Shown here one piece after another: positions 18,451-26,317 of a DNA stretch of 64,000 nucleotides. The position numbers were made by a program, and so were the translations under genes. The notes below the pieces were generated by a model, which searched no databases, had not been told where the DNA came from, and saw only the letters and a program-made list of their open reading frames with translations. Origin of the DNA: Streptomyces echinatus. GTDB lineage: Bacteria; Actinomycetota; Actinomycetes; Streptomycetales; Streptomycetaceae. The stretch spans positions 248,001-312,000 of the forward strand of contig NZ_JACHJK010000002.1 of assembly GCF_014203595.1 (NCBI RefSeq). The letters run 5' to 3'. Each line of letters starts with the position of its first letter. Position 1 is the stretch's first letter.

Positions 18451-19383
18451 TCACTTCTTCAGGCGCTCCAGCGTGCTCTTGGTGTCGGCCTTCAGCCAGC
18501 CGGTCACGTCGGTGAGCGCGGGCGGGTCCTTGTCCTCGTCGTACGAGGACAGGTAGGAGCTGTAGCTCATCATGTACGTCACCCAGCCGTCGCGGACGGC
18601 GAGCGTGGCGTACCGGGAGCCGCTGGAGGAGCCGTTCGTGGTGTCCTGGGTGACCAGGTAGGCCTCGTCACCGATGCCCTCGACCGGGTCGACGTCGTAA
18701 CCGGTGTGGCTGTCGCCGTAGTTCTTCCAGGTGGCGGTGAACTCGGGCCCCGGGTCGGTCTTCCTGTGCAGGTCCAGCTGCAGGGTCAGATAGGCGTCCG
18801 AGTACGTCGAGCCGGACTTCTTCAGCCCCACGCTGCAGTAACTCTCGTCCAGCGCCTTGTCCTTGAGCGTGGTGTGCGTCGGCGAGGAGCCGGTCTCGGA
18901 GTACTCCTCCTTGAAGGACGAGTAGTCGGCACCGGCGCACATGTCGGAGGGCGCCGAGTAGCCGCGCAGGTCCGCGCTGTCACCCTTCCCGCCGAGCAGG
19001 AGGACACCGCCCGCCCAGGCGGCGGAGGCCACGACCGCGCCGACGGCGGCCCACAGCACCGCCCGGCCCGCCCCTCCGCCGCCACCCGCCGGAGGGGCGG
19101 GCGGCACGGGCCCGTACGGGTACGTCTGCGCATAGGGATTCCCCGGCTGCGCCATCCCCGGCTGTCCCTGCGGTGGCATCCCCGGCTGTCCCTGCGCGGG
19201 TGCCGGCTGTACCGGCGGCTGACCGACCAGTGTGGGCTGCGCGTAGAACGCTCCCGCCGGAGGTGACTGCGGGTTCGGGTACGGATAGGCCGTGGGCTGC
19301 GGCGGGACGGCCGGGTGCGCGGACTGCTGGGGCTGCTGAGCAGGCTGGTCGGCCGGCGGCGGGGACTGCGGTGGCGTGGACAT
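18451..19383 (-). CDS. Pro/Gln-rich membrane-anchored protein of unknown function
   Basis: A 310-residue protein. The first 120 residues are Pro/Gln/Gly-rich with imperfect repeats of GQPGMPPQ. One membrane helix follows (AVLWAAVGAVVASAAWAGGVLLL, written here in part), then a globular extracellular domain with two cysteines (DMCAG and SYCSVG) and many Tyr/Ser residues. This layout is common for Streptomyces surface proteins of unknown role. The start is uncertain: the ATG at 19383 has no good ribosome site, and a TTG at 19413 behind GGGGGA is possible. Confidence 0.72.
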   Translation of the reverse strand: MSTPPQSPPPADQPAQQPQQSAHPAVPPQPTAYPYPNPQSPPAGAFYAQPTLVGQPPVQPAPAQGQPGMPPQGQPGMAQPGNPYAQTYPYGPVPPAPPAGGGGGAGRAVLWAAVGAVVASAAWAGGVLLLGGKGDSADLRGYSAPSDMCAGADYSSFKEEYSETGSSPTHTTLKDKALDESYCSVGLKKSGSTYSDAYLTLQLDLHRKTDPGPEFTATWKNYGDSHTGYDVDPVEGIGDEAYLVTQDTTNGSSSGSRYATLAVRDGWVTYMMSYSSYLSSYDEDKDPPALTDVTGWLKADTKSTLERLKK

Positions 19384-19489
19384 GCCGTGAAGATAGTACA
19401 CCTTGGCGGTCAAGTCCCCCGTCGTCCGGGATCGTTATGGTCTGCGGACTTCTGTTACATATCCCTGACGATATGCCGGCTCGCCGGGT

Positions 19490-20746
19490 TCAGGAACCGT
19501 GCGGCACGAGCCGCACCGGCAGACTCCGGACGCTGTTGCCCACGAATCCGGCGTGTGGCGCCAGTTCCGCCTCGGGCACGGCCGGCCGGAGCCCGGGGAA
19601 GCGGGTGAACAGCCGCTCCAGGGCGACCGTGGCCTCCAGCCGGGCCAGCGGCGCGCCCAGGCAGAAGTGCGCGCCATGGCCGAGGGACAGATGGCGTACG
19701 GCTCCGGGCCGGCCGGCACGGGTGACGTCGAAGCGGTCGGCGTCCGGGCCGTGCGCCGCCGGATCGCGGCCGGCCGCGGAGTAGCCGGCGAGCACGGGCG
19801 TGCCGGCGGGAATCGCCGTGCCGGCGACCGTCAGGTCCCGCACGGGGTAGCGGAACGGGAAGTAGCTGACCGGCGCGTCCCAGCGCAGCGTCTCCTCCAC
19901 CGCGTCCGCCCAGCTCGCCTCGCCCGCGCGCACCAGGGCGAGTTGCCGGGGGTGGGCGCACAGGGCGCGCACGGCGTTGGTGATCAGGTTGAGGGTGGTC
20001 TCGTGCCCGGCGATGATCATCAGCAGCAGGGTGCCGATCAGCTCCGGCCGGCTGAGCCGGTCGCCGTCCTCGTCCCCGACGGCGATGAGCGCGCTGGTGA
20101 GGTCGTCACCGGGCCGGGCGGCCTTGGCCGCGGCGATCTCACCCAGGACGGCGACGAGTTCGCGGTTGGCGGCGACGGCGTCGGCGGGTGCGGTGTCGGT
20201 GGCCACGACCTGGCTGCCGAGGTGATGCAGCCGGTCCCGGAACTCGACGTCCACCCCGAGGAGTTCGCAGATCACGCCCATCGGCAGGGGCAGCGCGAAG
20301 TGCCGGCGCAGATCGGCGACACCGCCGTCCGCGGCGGCGGCGCGTGCCAGGCCGTCGAGCAGCGACTCGGTCAGTTCCTCGACACGTGGCTTCAGGTCGG
20401 CCACCCGGCGGGGCGTGAACGCGCGGGCGGCCAGGGAGCGCAGCCGCCGGTGGTCGTCACCGTCGGCGGTGGTCATGCCCGGGACGGTGGCGAACGTCAG
20501 CAACGGCCAGCCCTCGGCGATCCTCCCCTCGCGCAGGGCGGTGAAGTGGCGGGCGTTCTTGGCGACTTCCGGGTGCTGCAGGAACTCCTTCAGCGCCTCG
20601 TGCCCGAGTACGGCCATGCCCCCGATGCCGCCGGGCAGCTCGACCGGGGCGACGGCGCCCTGGGCCAGCAGCCGCGCGTTGACTGCGTGCGGGCAGCCCC
20701 CGGCGGGGTCCAGGCGGTACGGGAGGCGGGCGGGTGAGGTCTCCAC
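19490..20746 (-). CDS. Cytochrome P450
   Basis: A 418-residue class I bacterial P450 with a GTG start after AGGAGA. The I-helix motif is AGHETT (246-251), the K-helix motif is EETLR (about 284-288) and the heme-binding cysteine is C362 in LGHGAHFCLGAPLAR. The family's usual FG at the start of the heme motif is LG here. No ferredoxin gene is adjacent, so it relies on shared redox partners. The substrate is unknown; it stands alone and is not in a biosynthetic cluster in this window. It is divergent from the rho-like gene. Confidence 0.93.
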   Translation of the reverse strand: METSPARLPYRLDPAGGCPHAVNARLLAQGAVAPVELPGGIGGMAVLGHEALKEFLQHPEVAKNARHFTALREGRIAEGWPLLTFATVPGMTTADGDDHRRLRSLAARAFTPRRVADLKPRVEELTESLLDGLARAAAADGGVADLRRHFALPLPMGVICELLGVDVEFRDRLHHLGSQVVATDTAPADAVAANRELVAVLGEIAAAKAARPGDDLTSALIAVGDEDGDRLSRPELIGTLLLMIIAGHETTLNLITNAVRALCAHPRQLALVRAGEASWADAVEETLRWDAPVSYFPFRYPVRDLTVAGTAIPAGTPVLAGYSAAGRDPAAHGPDADRFDVTRAGRPGAVRHLSLGHGAHFCLGAPLARLEATVALERLFTRFPGLRPAVPEAELAPHAGFVGNSVRSLPVRLVPHGS

Positions 20747-21144
20747 CGGTTTCTCCTGACATTCCCCTGACAAGACGATCGATGGTAGGCCCGGCCGGGG
20801 CAGCATGGAGAGGCGCTCGTCGGGGCCGCCGGGAACAGCCTGGTCCGGCGCCTTGTTCGGGAAGTGACGGACACGGCGGACCGTCGAGTGGTATCGTGCC
20901 GTCAGCACTTGTGTACGCCCATCGTGGGCGCCGGTGCCAGTTTCCTTCCTTCCGCTGATTCGCTCGCCGTTCTCCCGGATGTTCCGGCTCCCGGCGCGTC
21001 AGCTTCCCGGCACCACCTCATGGCGGACTTTCCCCGCCGTACCCGAGGCGCCGTTCCCGCCGCCCGGAGGCAGTCACCGGTGTGCCTCCCGCTCGCGGCC
21101 TCTCCCTCCCTCTTCTCTCGTCCGTCCGCGAAAGGACCCCTCCC
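20747..21144. other. P450/rho divergent region and long C/T-rich rho leader
   Basis: 398 bp with no supported gene. The part nearest rho (about 21060-21130) is markedly pyrimidine-rich, with runs such as CTCTCCCTCCCTCTTCTCTC. Such C-rich, G-poor RNA is the kind of sequence bound by Rho, so this may be an autoregulatory leader. The P450 promoter must lie in the first 150 bp. Confidence 0.5.
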
Positions 21145-22293
21145 ATGACCACCACTCTCGAACACCCTCCCGAGGTCCGGCAGGCCCCGGCCGCTCCGCT
21201 CGTCAGCGGCGTCCTGGACGTCGACACGCACGGGAAGGGGCACCTGAGGGCCGCGAACCTGCTGCCCTCCCCCGCCGATCCCCAGGTCCCGCCGGCACTG
21301 ATCCGACGCCACGGACTGCGCAAGGGCGACCTGGTGGAGGGCGTCCGGGGCGGACCGCGTGCCCTGACCGAGGTCGCACGCGTGGGCGGACGCGCCGCCG
21401 GCGAGCTGCGCTCCCGGCGGCACTTCCGCGATCTCACCCCGCTCCACCCGCACCGCCGGCTCCGCCTCGAACACCCCGCCGCCGGACTCGCCGGACGGGT
21501 CACCGATCTGCTCGCGCCGGTCGGCAAGGGCCAGCGCGGTCTCATCGTGGCCCCGCCGAAGAGCGGCAAGACCGTGTTGCTCCAGCGGTTCGCCGCCGCC
21601 GTGGCCGGCAACCACCCCGAGTGCCGGCTGCTGGTCGTCCTGCTGGACGAGCGGCCCGAGGAGGTCACCGAGATGCGCCGCTCGGTGCGCGGCGAGGTGT
21701 ACGCCTCCACCTTCGACCGGTCGCCCAAGGAGCACATCGCCCTGGCAGAACTGGTCGTGGAGCGGGCCAAGCGCCTGGTGGAGGCCGGTGAGGACGTCGT
21801 CATGCTGCTGGACTCGCTGACCCGGCTGTGCCGGGCCCACAACAACGCCTCGGCCTCCGGCGGCCGCACCCTCAGCGGCGGTGTCGACGCGGGCGCGCTG
21901 CTCGGACCCAAGCGGTTCTTCGGCGCCGCGCGCCAGGCCGAGGAGGGCGGCTCGCTCACCATCCTCGCCACCGCCCTGGTGGACACCGGCTCCCGTGCCG
22001 ACGGCTACTTCTTCGAGGAGCTGAAGAGCACGGGCAACATGGAACTCCGCCTGGACCGGGAACTCGCCGCCCGCCGCGTCTTCCCCGCCGTGGACCTCGA
22101 CACCACCGGCACCCGGCGCGAGGAACTGCTCCTCACCCCGGCCGAGTTGGCGGCCGTGCACGGTCTGCGCCGCGCCCTGCGCTCCCGGGAGACCGGCCCG
22201 ACCGCCCTGGAGACCCTGCTCGAACGGTTGCGCGACAGCCCCGACAACGCCGCGTTTCTGCGGCGGATCCGGCCCACCCTGCCGGCCGGCTGA
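21145..22293 (+). CDS. Short Rho-like transcription termination factor
   Basis: A 382-residue Rho homologue. All ATPase motifs are present: Walker A GLIVAPPKSGKT (132-143), the catalytic region LLDERPEEV, Walker B MLLDSLTRL, the Q-loop GGRTLSGGVDAGAL and the R-loop GTRREELL. The N-terminal cold-shock-like RNA domain is shorter, and RNP1, GFGFLR in E. coli Rho, is GKGHLR here (30-35), so the stacking aromatics are lost. It also lacks the long basic insertion of the main actinobacterial Rho. It is therefore probably a second, specialised Rho. ATG at 21145 follows GAAAGGA. Confidence 0.88.
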   Translation: MTTTLEHPPEVRQAPAAPLVSGVLDVDTHGKGHLRAANLLPSPADPQVPPALIRRHGLRKGDLVEGVRGGPRALTEVARVGGRAAGELRSRRHFRDLTPLHPHRRLRLEHPAAGLAGRVTDLLAPVGKGQRGLIVAPPKSGKTVLLQRFAAAVAGNHPECRLLVVLLDERPEEVTEMRRSVRGEVYASTFDRSPKEHIALAELVVERAKRLVEAGEDVVMLLDSLTRLCRAHNNASASGGRTLSGGVDAGALLGPKRFFGAARQAEEGGSLTILATALVDTGSRADGYFFEELKSTGNMELRLDRELAARRVFPAVDLDTTGTRREELLLTPAELAAVHGLRRALRSRETGPTALETLLERLRDSPDNAAFLRRIRPTLPAG

Positions 22294-22296
22294 CGC

Positions 22297-22311
22297 CCCC
22301 TCCTAGAGGGG
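22297..22311 (+). terminator. Hairpin after rho-like gene
   Basis: CCCCTC pairs with GAGGGG around a 3-base loop, starting 3 bases after the stop codon. There is no U-tract. A stronger second hairpin follows at 22326. Confidence 0.55.
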
Positions 22312-22325
22312 CCGGGTGCGGCATA

Positions 22326-22344
22326 CGGGTTGCCCGGCAACCCG
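22326..22344. terminator. 9-bp inverted repeat between rho-like and carboxypeptidase genes
   Basis: CGGGTTGCC and GGCAACCCG are perfect arms with a single central base, so the folded hairpin has about 8 pairs. Together with the preceding hairpin it forms a tandem terminator. Confidence 0.6.
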
Positions 22345-22361
22345 AACGGCCCGGGCGGCGT

Positions 22362-22376
22362 GGTGCATACTGCACC
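22362..22376. promoter_or_regulatory. Inverted repeat before the D,D-carboxypeptidase gene
   Basis: GGTGCA-TAC-TGCACC is a 6-bp inverted repeat 18 bp before the ATG, in a locally AT-rich stretch. It may be an operator or part of the promoter. Confidence 0.35.
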
Positions 22377-22394
22377 AATTTGTACGTTGATCAT

Positions 22395-23570
22395 ATGGTC
22401 ACCGGATTCTCTTATCGCGCGGCAGTGTCGGCCTGCTCCCTCTGTGTGGCGGGCCTGCTGGTGCTCACGCCGGCCGCTGCCGCCACCGGACCCCGGGCCG
22501 GGGAGCCCGCTCCGCCCCGCCCCCGGGCGGCAATGCCCGGGCCGTCCCTGCTCTACCGGTCCGGCACACAGGTCCGGCCGCACCAGGGCACGCCCGAGGT
22601 CCCCGAGGTCTCGGCGCTCTCCTGGCTCGTGGCCGACACGGACACCGGCGAGGTGCTGGCCGCCGCCGACGCACACCGCGAACTGCCGCCCGCGAGCACC
22701 CTGAAGACCCTGTTCGCGCTCACCGTGCTGCCCGTGCTGCCCAGCGGGCTGCAGCACACCGTGCGGTACGAGGAGCTGGCGGACGTGGGCGAGGGCAGCA
22801 GCCTGGTCGGCGTCGAGGAAGGGCACACCTACCAGGTGGCCGACCTGTGGCGCGGGGTCTTCCTCAGCTCCGGCAACGACGCCGTGCACGTGCTCGCCCG
22901 GCTCGGCGGCGGCTGGGAGGTCACGGCCGCCCGCATGCAGGACAAGGCCCGCACGCTCGGCGCCCTGGACACCCATGTGGTCTCCCCGGACGGCTACGAC
23001 GCCCCCGGCCAGGTGTCCTCCGCCTTCGACCTGGCCGTGTTCGGCCGGGCGGGGCTGCGCAACCCCGACTTCGCCCGCTACTGCTCCACCGCCCAGGCCC
23101 GCTTCCCCGGTGACGGCTCGTCGTTCCCCATCGAGAACACCAACCGGCTGCTGACCGGCGAGGACGGCGTGACACCGTACCCCGGCCTCATCGGGATCAA
23201 GAACGGCTACACCAGCAACGCGGGCAACACCCTGGTGGCCGCCGCGCAGCGGGGCGGGCACACCCTCGTGGTGAGCGTGCTGAACCCTCAGGCCGAGGGC
23301 GGATTGACCGTGTACGAGGAGGCCCGCGCGCTGCTCGACTGGGGCTTCGCGGCGGACGGACAGGTGGACCCGGTCGGCTCCCTCGACGGACTGCGCCCGC
23401 CCTCCCGCACCGACGCGTCCGCCGCACCGGTGGCAGCGGCCGGGGCGCCGGCGCCCGACGACGACTCGGGCTGGTCCGGCACCGCGGTCGTCGCGGGGCT
23501 CTCCGGGCTCGGCGCGGGAGCGGTGGCCCTGGCACTGCGGGCCAAGGGCAACCGGGCGACCCGGGTCTGA
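22395..23570 (+). CDS. Serine-type D-alanyl-D-alanine carboxypeptidase
   Basis: A 391-residue low-molecular-mass penicillin-binding protein (peptidase S11). It has a signal peptide (residues 1 to about 30), the nucleophile motif S101-T-L-K104, SGND as the SxN motif, and KNG in place of the usual KTG (GIKNGYTSNAG). A C-terminal membrane helix (GTAVVAGLSGLGAGAVALAL) and basic tail anchor it. It trims the terminal D-Ala of peptidoglycan stem peptides. The ATG has no ribosome site; the transcript may be leaderless or start nearby. The 3' end overlaps the convergent mannosyltransferase reading frame by 283 bp. Confidence 0.88.
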   Translation: MVTGFSYRAAVSACSLCVAGLLVLTPAAAATGPRAGEPAPPRPRAAMPGPSLLYRSGTQVRPHQGTPEVPEVSALSWLVADTDTGEVLAAADAHRELPPASTLKTLFALTVLPVLPSGLQHTVRYEELADVGEGSSLVGVEEGHTYQVADLWRGVFLSSGNDAVHVLARLGGGWEVTAARMQDKARTLGALDTHVVSPDGYDAPGQVSSAFDLAVFGRAGLRNPDFARYCSTAQARFPGDGSSFPIENTNRLLTGEDGVTPYPGLIGIKNGYTSNAGNTLVAAAQRGGHTLVVSVLNPQAEGGLTVYEEARALLDWGFAADGQVDPVGSLDGLRPPSRTDASAAPVAAAGAPAPDDDSGWSGTAVVAGLSGLGAGAVALALRAKGNRATRV

Positions 23571-24769
23571 CCCGTCGGGAGGCGGAGCAGCAGGCCCAGC
23601 GAGATCCATGTGTAGATGTTGCCGCCGAGGAACCCGTCGAGGCCGGAGGCGTCGTCGACCCACAGCCACACCACACTGGTGCACAGCACCGCGTAGAGGG
23701 CGGCCGCGGTCCGCAGGCGCCCGGCGCGCAGCAGCGCCGCGAAGGACGGCAGCAGCCACACCAGATGGTGCACCCAGGTGATCGGGCTGACCAGACAGGC
23801 CGCCGCACCGGTCAGCGCGAAGGCCGCCATCCAGTCCCCGGCCTCGACCGCCCGGCGGCCGCGCCAGGCCCACACGCACAGGGTCAGCAGGACCGCCGTC
23901 GCCCACAGCGGGCGGCCGGTCTCGCCGAGCCGGGCCAGGATCCCCTGCAGCGACTGGTTGGAGACGTAGTCGAGGCGGCCCACCCGGCCGGTGTCCCACA
24001 GCGCCTCGGTCCAGTAGAAGCGGGAGGCCGCGGGGTCCGCCCAGGCCGCCAGCGCGGTCGCGGCCGCGGCGACCGCCGTGGCCGTGCCGGCCGCCCGTCG
24101 GCGCCCGGCGAGCAGCAGCAGGCCGATGAACAGGGCGGGCGTGAGCTTCACCGCGGCGGCGAGGCCGATCCCGGCGCCCGCCCAGCGGCCCCGCCCGATG
24201 GACAGCAGCAGGCAGTCGCCGAGGACGAGGCCGAGCAGCACCAGGTTCACCTGGCCGAAGCTGACGGTGTCCCGCAGCGGCTCGAACAGGGCGAGCACGC
24301 ACAGGCACAGCGCCCACCGGTACCAGCCGTGGCGCCGCCAGTCCGGCCCCGCCAGGATCCGCAGGATCGCCGCGAGCGCGGCCAGGTTCACCAGCAGGGA
24401 CACCACGATCGCGGTGGTCCGGCCGAGCGGGGCCAGCGGCAGCATGGCGACGGCGGCGAACGGCGGATACGTGAAGCCGTACGAGGTGCCCGGCACCCGG
24501 TAGTCGTAGATCCTGCCGCCGTGGTGCGCCCAGGTGTGCACGGCGCCGTAGTACACCCGCAGGTCGAAGAAGCCGCGCAGCAGCGGCACGGTGGCCGTGA
24601 ACACGGTCACCGCGGCCGCCAGGAGCAGGGCGAGGAGCAGCCGGCCCCGGTCCGTGCGCGGTCCCGGCGCCGCCGGCCGCCCGGGCAGCCCCGGCCCTCT
24701 CCCCGGGTCCGCCGTGCCGTGCGGGCCCATGTCGCCGTGCGATCCCCTCATGCCGTGCGGTCCCCTCAT
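23288..24769 (-). CDS. GT87-family polyprenyl-phosphomannose-dependent mannosyltransferase
   Basis: A 493-residue protein with about ten membrane helices. The first external loop holds the GT-C acid motif region (FFDLRVYYGAVHTWAHHGGRIYDYRVP), and FTYPPFAAVAMLPL, AVKLTPALF and PITWVHHLVWLLP are GT87 hallmarks. It should transfer mannose from polyprenyl-phosphate-mannose to a glycan outside the membrane. The ATG at 24769 overlaps the preceding gene as ATGA; two further in-frame ATGs within a tandem repeat each have an AGGGGA site. The last 95 residues or so are disordered, lie antisense to the carboxypeptidase gene, and look like a readthrough extension. Confidence 0.8.
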   Translation of the reverse strand: MRGPHGMRGSHGDMGPHGTADPGRGPGLPGRPAAPGPRTDRGRLLLALLLAAAVTVFTATVPLLRGFFDLRVYYGAVHTWAHHGGRIYDYRVPGTSYGFTYPPFAAVAMLPLAPLGRTTAIVVSLLVNLAALAAILRILAGPDWRRHGWYRWALCLCVLALFEPLRDTVSFGQVNLVLLGLVLGDCLLLSIGRGRWAGAGIGLAAAVKLTPALFIGLLLLAGRRRAAGTATAVAAAATALAAWADPAASRFYWTEALWDTGRVGRLDYVSNQSLQGILARLGETGRPLWATAVLLTLCVWAWRGRRAVEAGDWMAAFALTGAAACLVSPITWVHHLVWLLPSFAALLRAGRLRTAAALYAVLCTSVVWLWVDDASGLDGFLGGNIYTWISLGLLLRLPTGQTRVARLPLARSARATAPAPSPESPATTAVPDQPESSSGAGAPAAATGAADASVREGGRSPSREPTGSTCPSAAKPQSSSARASSYTVNPPSA

Positions 24770-24776
24770 GCCGTGC
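24734..24776. repeat. 18-bp tandem repeat carrying start signals
   Basis: Two 18-bp units (24734-24751, 24752-24769; one mismatch) and a partial third. On the minus strand each unit contains an ATG and an AGGGGA ribosome site for the next, so the repeat multiplies translation starts for the GT87 gene. Confidence 0.8.
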
Positions 24777-26157
24777 GTCCCGGAACCGGGGCCTGGGCCG
24801 CCTGGTGGGCCTGCCACAGGACGACCAGGCCGAGCACACCGCCGGAGACCGCGAGCGCCAGCTGTTCGAGATCGGCGGGGCCGCCGCTGGGCAGCACGGC
24901 GAGGGCCAGCACCCCCGCCAGGGCGGCCACCCGGTGCCGTACCGGGGCGCTGGGCGCTGCGGCGGCGATGAGGAACAGACCCCAAAGGACGTACCAGGGC
25001 CGGATCGCCGGCCCGAGGACCGCGACCGCGAGCAGGCTCAGGCCCAGCGCGTACACCGGCCGGGGGCGCAGCCGGACCCATATCAGCAGGACCGCGACGG
25101 CGGTGACCGCGAGGCCGAACAGGTGCCAGGCCGGGACGGCCAGCGGGGCCAGGCCGCTGTCGAGGCGGGTGAGCAGGGCGCCGGTGGCCCGGCCGAGCAG
25201 ACTGCTCAGCGCCCAGTTGTGCGGCGAGACCGGGGTGTCCAGGGCGCCGATCCAGCCGTAGCCCGTGCCGGCCGCCGCCGTGGCGGCCACCGTGGTCGCC
25301 ACGGCGGCGGCCGTCGTGGTCAGGACGGCCGGCAGCGGCGGGCGGCCGGACCGCACCCGCAGGGCCACCACGGCCAGCAGACCGAGCGCGGCCGGCGCCT
25401 TGACCAGGGCGGCGAGGGTGACGAGTACGGCGCCGACGGCGGGCCGCCGGCCGGCCGCGACCAGGCCTAGCCCGAGCAGGCCGAGCATCAGGGCGTCGTT
25501 GTGGGCGCCCGCGACCAGGTGCAGCAGCACCAGCGGGTTGAGGGCGCCCAGCCACAGCGCCGCGGCCGGGTCGGCGCCGCTGAGCCGGGCCAGGCGGGGC
25601 AGCGCCACCGCCATGAGGGCCACGCCGAGCAGGGCGACCAGCCGCATGCCGATCAGGCCCGCGGGCAGTTCACCGCGGGTGAACCCGGACAGGGCGGAGG
25701 CCACGGCGAGGAAGGCGGGACCGTAGGGGGCACCGGTGTGCCGCCACATCGGTGCGACCTCGTCGGAGAGCGGGCCGCCGAGCCGGTCCGGACCGCCCGC
25801 GTAGACGTCCATGTGCGCGTCGACCATGGCGCCCTGCGCGAGATAGCTGTACACGTCCCGGCTGAACAGCGGTGGGGCGAGCAGCAGCGGGGCCGCCCAG
25901 ACGGCCAGCACGAGCAGCAGTGCGCGCGGGGTGGGCGGCCGCGGACCGCGCACCAGGCGGCCGAGGAGCGCCCAGGCCGCGGTCAGCAGGACGACGCCGA
26001 AGTACACGCCGACCAGGCCGAGCGCCGCCTGCGCCGAGGCGGGCGCCAGGAGGTCCCGGACGGGCAGCGCGCCGGCCGTCTCACCTCCCAGGGCGAGGAA
26101 GGCGGTACCGGCCAGGCCCAGAACCTGGCAGCTGCGGAGATCGGCGGGGAACGCCAT
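24766..26157 (-). CDS. MptB-like alpha-(1->6)-mannosyltransferase
   Basis: A 463-residue membrane protein with about twelve hydrophobic segments. The motif FSRDVYSYLAQGAMVDAHMDVYAGGP in the first large loop and HTGAPYGPAF match the polyprenol-phosphomannose-dependent mannosyltransferase MptB family of actinobacteria. Further matches are GAHNDALMLGL and RPWYVLWGLFL. In Corynebacterineae MptB extends the lipomannan backbone; Streptomyces homologues act on unknown mannans or glycoproteins. It is coupled (ATGA) to a GT87 enzyme, so the two probably act on the same glycan. The start is uncertain: no clear ribosome site precedes the ATG at 26157 or a GTG at 26166. Confidence 0.83.
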   Translation of the reverse strand: MAFPADLRSCQVLGLAGTAFLALGGETAGALPVRDLLAPASAQAALGLVGVYFGVVLLTAAWALLGRLVRGPRPPTPRALLLVLAVWAAPLLLAPPLFSRDVYSYLAQGAMVDAHMDVYAGGPDRLGGPLSDEVAPMWRHTGAPYGPAFLAVASALSGFTRGELPAGLIGMRLVALLGVALMAVALPRLARLSGADPAAALWLGALNPLVLLHLVAGAHNDALMLGLLGLGLVAAGRRPAVGAVLVTLAALVKAPAALGLLAVVALRVRSGRPPLPAVLTTTAAAVATTVAATAAAGTGYGWIGALDTPVSPHNWALSSLLGRATGALLTRLDSGLAPLAVPAWHLFGLAVTAVAVLLIWVRLRPRPVYALGLSLLAVAVLGPAIRPWYVLWGLFLIAAAAPSAPVRHRVAALAGVLALAVLPSGGPADLEQLALAVSGGVLGLVVLWQAHQAAQAPVPGRTA

Positions 26158-26317
26158 GGCCAACACTGGCTCAGCGTGTCAACGCCGGGTGGCCGGAAGG
26201 AGACGCTCCGCGCTCCTGCGGGCGGCCCGCACGTGACCGGCGTGTGCGGAGTGACGATCGCCGAGGGTCCGGGCGGGTTCCGGGGCCGGCGCGCGGGGCG
26301 GCCGCCGGACCGGCCGG

